A stretch of 5,445 nucleotides of DNA, from NCBI GenBank assembly GCA_946539625.1, contig CAMNHT010000103.1, positions 1 to 5,445 of the forward strand, in the 5' to 3' direction. This document shows, piece after piece, positions 1 to 5,445 of the stretch. Every line of letters starts with the position of its first letter. Position 1 is the stretch's first letter. The DNA comes from an uncultured Clostridia bacterium. GTDB lineage: Bacteria; Bacillota_A; Clostridia; Christensenellales; CAG-138. A program made the translations under genes and the position numbers. Below the pieces are notes generated by a model, which had not been told where the DNA came from, ran no database searches, and saw only the letters and a list, made by a program, of their open reading frames with translations.

Positions 1-803
1 AATACGAGAATAATGACGGGTACGTCGGCGCGTCGATAGGGCGGTTTGCGGGACGTATCCCGGATTCTGTTCTGCGCATCGGGAACGATACCTTCCCCGT
101 CACCGCCAACGAAGGCAAAAATCAGCTGCACGGCGGCTTGATTGGATTTGATAAGCGTGTTTGGAGTGCATCGATCGGCGAAAATTCCGTTTCGTTTTCG
201 ATCGCCTCATCGGACGGCGAAGAGGGCTTCCCCGGCGCGTGCCTATGCTTTGCAATCTTCTCCTTATCCGATAATACGTTAACAATCGAGTATAAAGGTG
301 TATCGGATCGCGCTACCGCATGGAATCCGACGAATCACGCCTACTGGAACCTGAACGGGCACGACGCCGGCGACGCGCGCGGACATCTTCTGGAAATTCC
401 CGCTGAACGATACGTGCCGGTGGACGACATATGCATCCCGACGGGCGGCGAGGCGGACGTGACGGGTACGCGATTCGATTTTCGCGCGCTGCGTGAGATA
501 GAACATACATACGATCACAGTTTCGTGCTGAACGGACATGTATTGAAACTCATCGGCAATCGCGGAATCGGCATGGAAATTCAGACAGACTGTAAAGCGG
601 TGCAGCTTTATACTGCTGAATATCTCACCGAACGCAAAGGCAAGTCCGGCACGGTCTATCGTCCGTACGGCGCGGTTTGTCTCGAAACCGAAGGTCGACA
701 AGTAATGCCGAATGAGCCGATCACTTCGGAGAATATCCTTTCGGTAAACGGCCTTCGATCCGTACGCAACACACAATATCGGTTTATCTTTGAGGAGGAT
801 TGA
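1..803 (+). CDS. galM: Aldose 1-epimerase (galactose mutarotase), 5' end missing
   Basis: This enzyme interconverts the alpha and beta anomers of D-galactose (and glucose) in the cytoplasm, supplying the alpha anomer to galactokinase. The reading frame is open from the left edge (first whole codon at 3) to TGA at 801-803, giving 266 visible residues. The family is usually about 330-350 residues, so roughly 70 N-terminal residues lie outside the window. Visible family motifs in order are YVGASIGRFAGRI (3' of the lost start), NQLHGG with the first active-site His at 129-131, GFDKRVW, NPTNHAYWNLNG with the second catalytic His at 336-338, DDICIPTGG, YDHSFVLNG with the substrate-binding Asp, LYTAEYL, and VCLETEG with the likely catalytic Glu at 684-686. 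All key residues are present, so the protein should be active. A TTG at 138 could be read as a start, but the family motifs run straight through it from upstream, so it is internal. It is followed after 2 nt by galK. Confidence 0.94.
   Translation, partial: YENNDGYVGASIGRFAGRIPDSVLRIGNDTFPVTANEGKNQLHGGLIGFDKRVWSASIGENSVSFSIASSDGEEGFPGACLCFAIFSLSDNTLTIEYKGVSDRATAWNPTNHAYWNLNGHDAGDARGHLLEIPAERYVPVDDICIPTGGEADVTGTRFDFRALREIEHTYDHSFVLNGHVLKLIGNRGIGMEIQTDCKAVQLYTAEYLTERKGKSGTVYRPYGAVCLETEGRQVMPNEPITSENILSVNGLRSVRNTQYRFIFEED
792..798 (+). promoter_or_regulatory. Ribosome binding site of galK, inside the end of galM
   Basis: GAGGAGG lies within the last codons of galM (Glu-Glu-Asp), 7 nt before the ATG at 806. 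It decides the galK start. A TTG at 800 in the same frame would be only 1 nt from this site, too close, so ATG 806 is chosen. The arrangement suggests translational coupling with galM. Confidence 0.85.
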
Positions 804-805
804 AT

Positions 806-1996
806 ATGGAATCCATTGATAATATGCGCAAAGAATTCGAAGCGTTGTTCGGTCATCCGGCAAAGCGCGCGTTTACTTCATGCGGACGCAGCGAGCTCAT
901 CGGCAATCATACCGACCATCAACACGGGTTGGTCCTTGCCTGCGGCGTAAATCTGTCCGCCGTTGCGCTTGCCGCAAGAAACGACCGGAACGAGATCCGG
1001 CTTGTCTCGAAGGGCTTCCCCGCCTGCTCGGTCGCAATCGATGCGCTTCTGCCCGATCCGGACGAATACGGCACGACGACTGCACTTCTGCGCGGAGTTT
1101 TAAGCGGCATCGTGCAGCGCGGCGCAAATCCGTTTGGGCTTGATATCTACGTTGTGTCCAATGTTTTTGCAGGAAGCGGATTGAGCTCGTCTGCCGCGAT
1201 CGAGGTGCTGCTTGCGGGCGTTATGGAAGGGTTCTACCTCGACGGCGATCTTGACGAGATCGCGCTCGCCATGATCGGACAGCGCGCGGAGAACGTCTTT
1301 TTCGGCAAGCCCTCCGGACTGCTCGATCAGATGGCCTGCGCTTTGGGCGGCATTCAGTTCTTCGATTTCGCCGATCCCGCCGTGCCAGCTGCGGAGCGCG
1401 TCAACTTTGATTTCGGAGAAAGCGGTCATGCGCTCGTCATCATCGACTCCGGCGCAGATCACGCAAACCTGACCGACTGCTACGCCGCGATCCCGCGCGA
1501 GCTTTCCGCGATCGACGCCTTCTTCGGAGCAACGGCGCTGCGCGACGTCTCGGAAGACGATTTCTATGCCGCGCTGCCGGTCCTTCGCCGCATGTTCGGT
1601 GATCGCGCCGTGCTTCGCGCGATGCACGTCTTTGATGAAAACAAGCGCGTGCTCGAAGCCAAAGCCGCGCTGGAACGCAACGATTTCGACGCGTTCCTTG
1701 CCGCCTTGAATGCGTCCGGCGAATCGTCCTATACGATGCTGCAGAACGTGATCGCGGAAGGACACGAGAACGCGCAGGCGGTTGCATTTACGATCTGCTA
1801 TGCAAAGAAGCTTCTGAACGGACGCGGCGCGGTGCGCGTGCACGGCGGCGGCTTTGCAGGGACTGTGCTTGCGATCGTACCGAACAACATGCAGGACGAC
1901 TTCTGTGCCGGTATGGACCGGGTTCTCAGCCCCGGCGCGTGCCATCCGCTTTCGGTGCGTAAACGCGGCGTCTATGAGTTGCATTTCGAGGATTAA
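806..1996 (+). CDS. galK: Galactokinase (GHMP kinase family)
   Basis: Phosphorylates D-galactose with ATP to galactose 1-phosphate, the committing step of the Leloir pathway, in the cytoplasm. At 396 residues it is close to the usual length (about 380-400). Three GHMP-kinase motifs are visible: the galactokinase signature GRSELIGNHTDHQHG at residues 27-41, the ATP-binding loop GSGLSSSAA at 123-131, and GGGFAG near the C terminus at 347-352. The probable catalytic base is Asp174 in GLLDQ, and Tyr226 fits the family's conserved sugar-pocket Tyr. Compared with the common signature GExTDYN, the Glu is replaced by Asn34 and YN by HQ, while Arg28, His35 and Asp37 are kept. I know this variant as recurrent in Firmicutes proteins annotated as galactokinase, but the substrate is therefore slightly less certain than for E. 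coli-type GalK. Its gene is tightly packed between galM (2 nt) and the transporter gene (3 nt), which supports a galactose role. Confidence 0.93.
   Translation: MESIDNMRKEFEALFGHPAKRAFTSCGRSELIGNHTDHQHGLVLACGVNLSAVALAARNDRNEIRLVSKGFPACSVAIDALLPDPDEYGTTTALLRGVLSGIVQRGANPFGLDIYVVSNVFAGSGLSSSAAIEVLLAGVMEGFYLDGDLDEIALAMIGQRAENVFFGKPSGLLDQMACALGGIQFFDFADPAVPAAERVNFDFGESGHALVIIDSGADHANLTDCYAAIPRELSAIDAFFGATALRDVSEDDFYAALPVLRRMFGDRAVLRAMHVFDENKRVLEAKAALERNDFDAFLAALNASGESSYTMLQNVIAEGHENAQAVAFTICYAKKLLNGRGAVRVHGGGFAGTVLAIVPNNMQDDFCAGMDRVLSPGACHPLSVRKRGVYELHFED
1988..1992 (+). promoter_or_regulatory. Ribosome binding site of the MFS transporter gene, inside the end of galK
   Basis: GAGGA overlaps the last two sense codons of galK (Glu-Asp) and lies 7 nt before the ATG at 2000. 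This supports the ATG at 2000 as start and co-translation with galK. Confidence 0.75.
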
Positions 1997-1999
1997 CGT

Positions 2000-3304
2000 A
2001 TGACGAATAAACGCTTCTGGGCCGCCCTTTTCGTATTCAGTCTGATCGGGCAGATTGCATGGGTCGTTGAAAATATGTATTTCAACGTCTTCATCTATCA
2101 CATGTTCAACGCATCTCAGAGCGATATCGCGCTTATGGTGCAGGCAAGCGCCGTTGCTGCAACGCTGACGACACTCCTCATCGGCGCAGCTTCCGACCGA
2201 ATGGGAAAGCGCAAGGCATTCATCACGGTAGGCTATCTCCTCTGGGGCGTTTCGATCCTGTGCTTTGCTGCGCTTCGTGTCGATTGGATCGCAAGTCTAT
2301 TCCCCTCAGCCGCGCAAAACGCCGCGAAAGCCGCGGCGATTGGCGTGACGCTCGTGATCGTATTTGACTGTATCATGACCTTCTTTGGTTCGACCGCAAA
2401 CGACGCTTGCTTCAACGCTTGGCTCACCGACAGCACGGACGAAACGAACCGCGGCAAGGCGGAAGGCGTCAATGCCATGATGCCTCTTTTGGCGATCCTC
2501 GTGGTGTTCGGCGGGACGATGTGGATCAACAAGAAGAATCCCGCGCATTGGACTACACTGTTTATCGCGATAGGCGCTATCGTACTCGTTTCCGGCGCGC
2601 TTGGCTTCTTTTTGATCGACGAATCGGCAAAGCCCGTGCCGCAGCCGGACGGATACCTCAAAACGCTTTTTTACGGTTTCCGTCCTCGTGTCATACGTAA
2701 GAACCCGGACCTTTATCTTGCATTGATCTGCTTCACGGTCTTCGGGATCTCAATCCAGGTCTTTATGCCGTATCTGATCCTTTACTACACCGAAGCTCTG
2801 CATCTCGACAATTACGTGTTGATCATGGCACCCGCGATCCTTCTTGCGGCTGTCGCAACGGCGTTTTACGGTCGCATTTACGACAAGCTCGGGTATCGGA
2901 AAACACTGATTCCCGCGCTGCTTGTGCTGCTGCTTGGTTATGCAGTTCTGTTCTTGTTCCGTAATACTGCGCTTGTATTCTTGGGCTCGCTTCTCATGAT
3001 GTGCGGATACCTTTGCGGCATGGCGGTGTTCGGCGCGCGCATCCGTGATTGTACGCCCACAGGCATGGCAGGCAGGTTTCAGGGACTTCGTATCATCGCA
3101 CAGGTGCTGATACCCGGCGTGATCGGTCCCGAGATCGGAAAGCTGATCCTAAAAGGTGCCGAAACGGTTCTGAACGACGACGGAACCTTTTCTTTCATAC
3201 CGAACGCAAACATTTTTCTTTGGGCGGGCATCGTACTGCTTCCGATCTCGATCGTGATCGGGATCGAGCTTGCCTGTACGAACAGAAATCGGAAATATAC
3301 ATGA
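2000..3304 (+). CDS. MFS transporter, probable sugar (galactose/galactoside) permease
   Basis: An integral membrane protein of 434 residues with about 12 hydrophobic helices, first helix from about residue 7. It has the two-fold MFS layout. The cytoplasmic loop after helix 2 carries motif A (GAASDRMGKRK, residues 62-72), and the equivalent loop in the second half carries GRIYDKLGYRK (291-301). A longer hydrophilic stretch rich in Lys/Arg/Pro (around 206-237) joins the halves. Helix 1 holds the polar WVVENMYFNVF segment, and helix 11 starts with GRFQGLRIIAQVLIP. Both resemble a clostridial MFS group that I associate with sugar uptake genes and that is sometimes labelled SLC45-like; this is recollection, not a search. 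No phosphotransferase or ABC signature is present, so proton- or sodium-coupled symport is the likely mechanism. It is the last gene of the cluster, 3 nt after galK and just before a terminator, which makes galactose or a galactoside the best substrate guess. The MFS assignment is firm; the substrate is inferred. Confidence 0.88.
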   Translation: MTNKRFWAALFVFSLIGQIAWVVENMYFNVFIYHMFNASQSDIALMVQASAVAATLTTLLIGAASDRMGKRKAFITVGYLLWGVSILCFAALRVDWIASLFPSAAQNAAKAAAIGVTLVIVFDCIMTFFGSTANDACFNAWLTDSTDETNRGKAEGVNAMMPLLAILVVFGGTMWINKKNPAHWTTLFIAIGAIVLVSGALGFFLIDESAKPVPQPDGYLKTLFYGFRPRVIRKNPDLYLALICFTVFGISIQVFMPYLILYYTEALHLDNYVLIMAPAILLAAVATAFYGRIYDKLGYRKTLIPALLVLLLGYAVLFLFRNTALVFLGSLLMMCGYLCGMAVFGARIRDCTPTGMAGRFQGLRIIAQVLIPGVIGPEIGKLILKGAETVLNDDGTFSFIPNANIFLWAGIVLLPISIVIGIELACTNRNRKYT

Positions 3305-3321
3305 TCCGCTTTTTTCATACA

Positions 3322-3352
3322 AAAAGACAGGCGCTGTAAACGCCTGTCTTTT
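3322..3352. terminator. Bidirectional intrinsic terminator between convergent genes
   Basis: A perfect 12-bp stem, AAAAGACAGGCG (3322-3333) with CGCCTGTCTTTT (3341-3352), closes a 7-nt loop. The stem ends in A residues on one side and T residues on the other, so both transcripts end in a U-tract. It lies 17 nt after the MFS stop codon and 12 nt beyond the stop codon of the - strand gene, so it can end both transcription units. Confidence 0.92.
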
Positions 3353-3364
3353 ATCATACTTTAA

Positions 3365-4990
3365 TTATTCGCATCGCAGCCATGAGAACAACGAGCGCGT
3401 TTCCTCTTTCGGAGCCGCGGTTACAATCACGGAACAGATCGCCTCGGCGTTGCCGTCCTTGGTGTATATACGGATCGTGCATGTCCCCGGATACAGCGCT
3501 TTGATATACCCACGATGGTCTACTCCGGCCACACTCGGGTCGGAACTTTCGAACCGCAGTGAATCAAACGACGCGTTATACGGTTCGATCGTAACATTCA
3601 ACATCACAGATTCACCTGTTTGTAATTCGAATACCGTATTCTCAAGCTCGATCGCCGTTACATTAATGACAGTCGGCGTAGGAGCTGCAGTGGGTTCCTC
3701 TGCCAAAGCTGGAATCGCCCGTGTTTCCAGCACTTTTCCGCAAGCCGTACAGCGAAGCTCTTCCTGCCCTTCCTTTCCTTTTCCGGGTTCTTTTTTAACC
3801 GTCCATTCCCCGGGTACGTGACCTGCTGCAGGTATTTTTTCGGTATAGTGATCTCCGCAGTAGATGCAGGTATATGTCGCTTCTCCATCCTTTGTGCAGG
3901 TCGGTTCCTTTGTCTCCGCTTCATAGGTATGCTGAGGGAACGTATAGTCGTCGCGATAGGTATATCCGCAGTGTTCGCACGTATATGTCGAGTAGCCCCA
4001 TTCTGTACAGAGCGGCGGCGTGACGTTTATCTGATAGGACGGTGATTCACAGGTTTCCGGGTGTTCCGATTTTGCAGATGTATCGTATGTATAATCGAAA
4101 TGCTCTACAGTATTATGCGTCAGATAGCAGTCATAGCCACGATTTTCGCCGAGCAGAGGCTCACAGTAAGCGCGCACTTCCGGCGCGATCTCAAAGAACC
4201 GAATCTCCGCGTCGACGCTTGAATCGCGTATGGCAAGCATCCCCTTGACAGAGAAACCTCGCCTAAGTTTGAACATACCGACCATGCCGCCGTTATGCGC
4301 GTAACCGTAAATTTCGGCATAGCCCCGCGTATATACAGTGCATTTCTTGACTTCACAATATCCGGAGGCATAGACGCCGCCGAGGAATTCCTCACACGTG
4401 ATGCTTTGATTCGTATCAATAAAGGTTAACTCCGCCTCGACTGTACATTGATCCATAACACAATTTTCAGCGAAACCAACCATGCCGCCGATACCTGCGT
4501 TCTGAGACGAAATTGTCAGCGTACTCCGCGTCATAACCTCACAGTTTTTGAACGAGGAGCCGGATGCATATCCTGCGATCGCGCCTATAAAACAGTTCAG
4601 ATCCGTTTTAACAGTGACCTTCGCGTTCAGAAGCCGCAGGTTCTGAATGCTTGCATCCGTAACGGTCGAAAACAGTCCGGCAAAAGAGGTCTCATAATAA
4701 ACTGTATTTCCGTCGTATGTTTCCCGCGTTTCCGTACCGGGCATATCGACAGTCAGATTTCCGATCGTATGCCCTTCACCGTCCAGCGTTCCGGAAAACG
4801 GGATCGGCGTCCACGTCTCTCCCTTGAGGTCGATATCCGCAGTCAGATAATAGTCGCCGCTCGGGTTCTCTGCTATTTGCGCAAGTTCTTCGCGCGTTGA
4901 AATCCCAATACCGTTATGTTTCTTTGTCGCGACCGGAAATGACATTCCGAGCAGCAGCATGATAAGTGTGATCATGCAGATCTTTTTCAT
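3365..4990 (-). CDS. Secreted GLUG-like / CxxCG-repeat / Ig-like domain protein of unknown function
   Basis: A 541-residue predicted exported protein. Residues 1-21 form a signal peptide (MKK start, hydrophobic core ITLIMLLLG). There is no lipobox Cys after the core. Residues about 29-80 have the pattern 'ISTREELAQIAENPSG-YLTADIDL-GTLDGEGHTIGNL', which commonly precedes GLUG-type repeats in Firmicutes surface proteins. About five GLUG-like units follow between residues 102 and 260 (AGLFS, GAIAGYASG, GGMVGFAEN, LGGVYASG, GGMVGMF), several with a Cys-x-V ending, as expected for a beta-solenoid. Residues 328-428 hold three cysteine-pair repeats, 431-440 a Pro/Thr linker, and about 444-525 a Big2-like Ig fold (VTAIEL through SVIVTA). 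The protein ends soon after, with no LPXTG motif, SLH domain or C-terminal helix, so it is probably released or held non-covalently. I chose ATG 4990 over ATG 5017 because only 4990 has a ribosome binding site and gives a signal peptide at the N terminus. Adhesion or glycan binding is possible, but no function can be assigned. Confidence 0.85.
   Translation of the reverse strand: MKKICMITLIMLLLGMSFPVATKKHNGIGISTREELAQIAENPSGDYYLTADIDLKGETWTPIPFSGTLDGEGHTIGNLTVDMPGTETRETYDGNTVYYETSFAGLFSTVTDASIQNLRLLNAKVTVKTDLNCFIGAIAGYASGSSFKNCEVMTRSTLTISSQNAGIGGMVGFAENCVMDQCTVEAELTFIDTNQSITCEEFLGGVYASGYCEVKKCTVYTRGYAEIYGYAHNGGMVGMFKLRRGFSVKGMLAIRDSSVDAEIRFFEIAPEVRAYCEPLLGENRGYDCYLTHNTVEHFDYTYDTSAKSEHPETCESPSYQINVTPPLCTEWGYSTYTCEHCGYTYRDDYTFPQHTYEAETKEPTCTKDGEATYTCIYCGDHYTEKIPAAGHVPGEWTVKKEPGKGKEGQEELRCTACGKVLETRAIPALAEEPTAAPTPTVINVTAIELENTVFELQTGESVMLNVTIEPYNASFDSLRFESSDPSVAGVDHRGYIKALYPGTCTIRIYTKDGNAEAICSVIVTAAPKEETRSLFSWLRCE
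3707..4009 (-). repeat. Three tandem cysteine-pair (CxxCG) repeats within the secreted protein
   Basis: These are protein-level repeats of about 37-39 residues, at residues 328-428 of the 541-residue product. Units 1 and 2 share the pattern C-T-x-x-G-x-x-TYTC-x-x-CG-x-x-Y, with Cys at 328, 338, 341 and at 365, 375, 378. Each is followed by a Pro and His segment (FPQHTYE; IPAAGHVPGEW). Unit 3 keeps only the C414-x-x-C417-G pair; its aligned first Cys is Lys404. The CxxC pairs suggest small metal-binding (zinc-ribbon-like) or disulfide-linked modules. Which of these is true cannot be told from sequence. Confidence 0.75.
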
Positions 4991-4995
4991 TTGTG

Positions 4996-5000
4996 TCCTC
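4996..5000 (-). promoter_or_regulatory. Ribosome binding site of the secreted-protein gene
   Basis: GAGGA on the - strand, 5 nt before ATG 4990. The in-frame ATG at 5017 has no purine-rich site in front of it, so this site decides the start in favour of 4990. Confidence 0.75.
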
Positions 5001-5049
5001 GCTCTCCGGCGTACCATTCAACAATCCGGCGCCGTCAGATATGATTTGA

Positions 5050-5078
5050 ATTATACCATATTTGTGTCGACCGGTAAA
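5050..5078 (-). promoter_or_regulatory. Sigma-A-type promoter of the secreted-protein gene
   Basis: On the - strand, a perfect -10 box TATAAT (5050-5055) is preceded by TGG, giving an extended -10 (TGn). The -35 box TTTACC (5073-5078) matches 4 of 6 consensus bases at the ideal 17-bp spacing. The DNA upstream of the -35 (about 5079-5115) is strongly A/T-rich and could act as an UP element. Transcription would start near 5043, giving a leader of about 50 nt before ATG 4990. The strength of the boxes suggests good basal expression. Confidence 0.8.
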
Positions 5079-5104
5079 TATTTTCGATTATTATTAACAA
5101 AATA

Positions 5105-5116
5105 TCAATATATTGA
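5105..5116. other. 12-bp perfect palindrome upstream of the secreted-protein promoter
   Basis: TCAATATATTGA reads the same on both strands. It lies 26 bp upstream of the -35 box of the secreted-protein gene and touches the U-tract side of the HU terminator. It could be an operator for a dimeric regulator, or just a chance palindrome in A/T-rich DNA. The sequence does not distinguish these. Confidence 0.25.
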
Positions 5117-5141
5117 AAAAGGATCGCTTATATTGCGATCC
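5116..5141 (-). terminator. Intrinsic terminator of the HU gene
   Basis: On the - strand, a 7-bp GC-containing stem GGATCGC/GCGATCC (5135-5141 and 5121-5127) with a 7-nt A/T loop is followed directly by TTTTT (5116-5120). It starts 20 nt after the HU stop codon. It separates HU transcription from the secreted-protein gene, which has its own promoter just downstream. Confidence 0.85.
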
Positions 5142-5161
5142 CCATTCTATATATGTGATAA

Positions 5162-5434
5162 TTAGTTGAGAGCGTCCTTCAGAGCCTTGCCTGCCTTGAA
5201 CGCAGCTGCTTTGGTCGCCGCGATCTCGATCTCCTTGCCGGTTGCGGGGTTGTGGCCCTTGCGTGCCGGACGGGTCTTGGTTTCAAAGGAGCCGAAACCG
5301 ACGACGGAAACCTTTTCGTCCGCCTTGAGTGCTTCGACGATGGTGGTAAAGACTGCGTTGACAGCCTTTTCTGCGTCCTTCTTGGACAGTTCGCTCTTCT
5401 CTGCAACTGCCGCGATGAGTTCAGTCTTGTTCAT
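5162..5434 (-). CDS. hup: HU-family DNA-binding protein
   Basis: A small basic, histone-like nucleoid protein that binds and bends DNA without strong sequence specificity, acting as a dimer. The 90-residue length is exactly typical. Residues 1-40 form the two dimerisation helices ([25 protein letters not shown] onward, shown here in part). Residues 44-50 hold the VVGFGSF turn. The DNA-binding arm at residues 53-66 includes [12 protein letters not shown] with the DNA-intercalating Pro63. The C terminus [12 protein letters not shown] matches the usual final helix. His61 replaces the commoner Arg in the RxGRNP motif, a substitution that I believe occurs in functional HU proteins. ATG 5434 has a GAGGA site 6 nt upstream. 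The promoter lies to the right of the window. The protein could equally be named HupA, HupB or HBsu; IHF is unlikely because the sequence is closer to the single HU of Gram-positives. Confidence 0.96.
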   Translation of the reverse strand: MNKTELIAAVAEKSELSKKDAEKAVNAVFTTIVEALKADEKVSVVGFGSFETKTRPARKGHNPATGKEIEIAATKAAAFKAGKALKDALN

Positions 5435-5440
5435 GATTAT

Positions 5441-5445
5441 TCCTC
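5441..5445 (-). promoter_or_regulatory. Ribosome binding site of the HU gene (at the window edge)
   Basis: GAGGA on the - strand, 6 nt before ATG 5434. The site may continue past the window edge. It confirms the HU start codon. Confidence 0.8.

Noticed and set aside
138..803. TTG at 138 as the galM start
   Set aside because: The frame continues upstream with the galM motifs YVGASIGRFAGRI and NQLHGG, so the gene enters from outside the window.
800..805. TTG at 800 as the galK start
   Set aside because: It is only 1 nt after the GAGGAGG site, while ATG 806 has a 7-nt spacing.
279..863. Open frame of 194 codons on the - strand opposite galM
   Set aside because: Antisense to a well-supported galM with all active-site motifs; the translation is Arg- and His-rich without family features.
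1100..2101. Open frame of 333 codons on the - strand opposite galK and the start of the MFS gene
   Set aside because: It lies fully antisense to clear galactokinase and transporter sequence, has no recognisable domain, and is explained by the GC-biased codons of galK, which leave few stops on the opposite strand.
3247..3268. GATC-rich inverted repeat CTCGATC/GATCGAG near the end of the MFS gene
   Set aside because: It lies within codons for the last membrane helix (Ile/Val/Gly/Glu), where ATC and GATC-type junctions recur by codon choice. There is no U-tract, and a far better terminator follows.
3270..3821. Open frame on the + strand opposite the end of the secreted-protein gene
   Set aside because: It crosses the terminator, overlaps two supported genes and shows no domain or ribosome binding site.
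4991..5017. ATG at 5017 as the start of the secreted protein
   Set aside because: No ribosome binding site precedes it, and it would put nine mostly basic residues in front of a normal signal peptide.
5005..5031. Direct repeat TCCGGCG (5005-5011 and 5025-5031) in the leader of the secreted-protein gene
   Set aside because: Seven bases repeated twice at short distance is weak, and no hairpin or switch-like fold could be made convincing by eye.

Overview
The window looks like a piece of a Gram-positive, Firmicutes-type chromosome, most likely from a Clostridia-like gut anaerobe. Four things suggest this. Every start has a strong GAGGA-type ribosome binding site. The galactokinase carries an 'IGNHTDHQHG' signature that I associate with clostridial relatives. 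The secreted protein has a GLUG-like / CxxCG-repeat / Ig-like architecture common in Firmicutes cell-surface proteins. The HU protein is a compact 90 residues. The metabolic genes and the HU gene are moderately GC-rich with GC-ending codons. No species call is possible from this sequence alone.

Layout. Positions 1-3304 (+ strand) hold a tightly packed three-gene cluster: the 3' part of an aldose 1-epimerase (galM, cut by the left edge), a galactokinase (galK) and a 12-helix MFS transporter. The junctions are 2 and 3 nt, and each downstream ribosome binding site lies inside the preceding gene. A strong bidirectional hairpin terminator (3322-3352) separates this cluster from a convergent gene on the - strand (3365-4990). 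That gene encodes a 541-residue secreted protein with a signal peptide, a GLUG-like repeat region, cysteine-pair (CxxCG) repeats, a Pro/Thr linker and a C-terminal bacterial Ig-like domain. It has its own good sigma-A-type promoter (5050-5078). Behind it on the same strand is a complete HU-family DNA-binding protein gene (5162-5434) with its own intrinsic terminator (5116-5141), so the two - strand genes look like separate transcription units.

How the genes work together. MFS uptake of a galactose-containing sugar, anomer conversion by GalM and phosphorylation by GalK form the entry to the Leloir pathway. GalT and GalE are not in the window; galT could lie to the left of galM, since the right end of the cluster is closed by the terminator. 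The transporter substrate is inferred from its position only. The secreted protein and HU have no visible functional link to the galactose genes.

There is no gene-free stretch over 300 bases. The longest gap is 4991-5161, which holds the secreted protein's leader and promoter, a 12-bp palindrome and the HU terminator. I saw no tRNA, rRNA, CRISPR array, insertion sequence, riboswitch or integrase. Overall this is an ordinary chromosomal region. The least understood element is the secreted repeat protein; I see no evidence for a new defence or mobile system.
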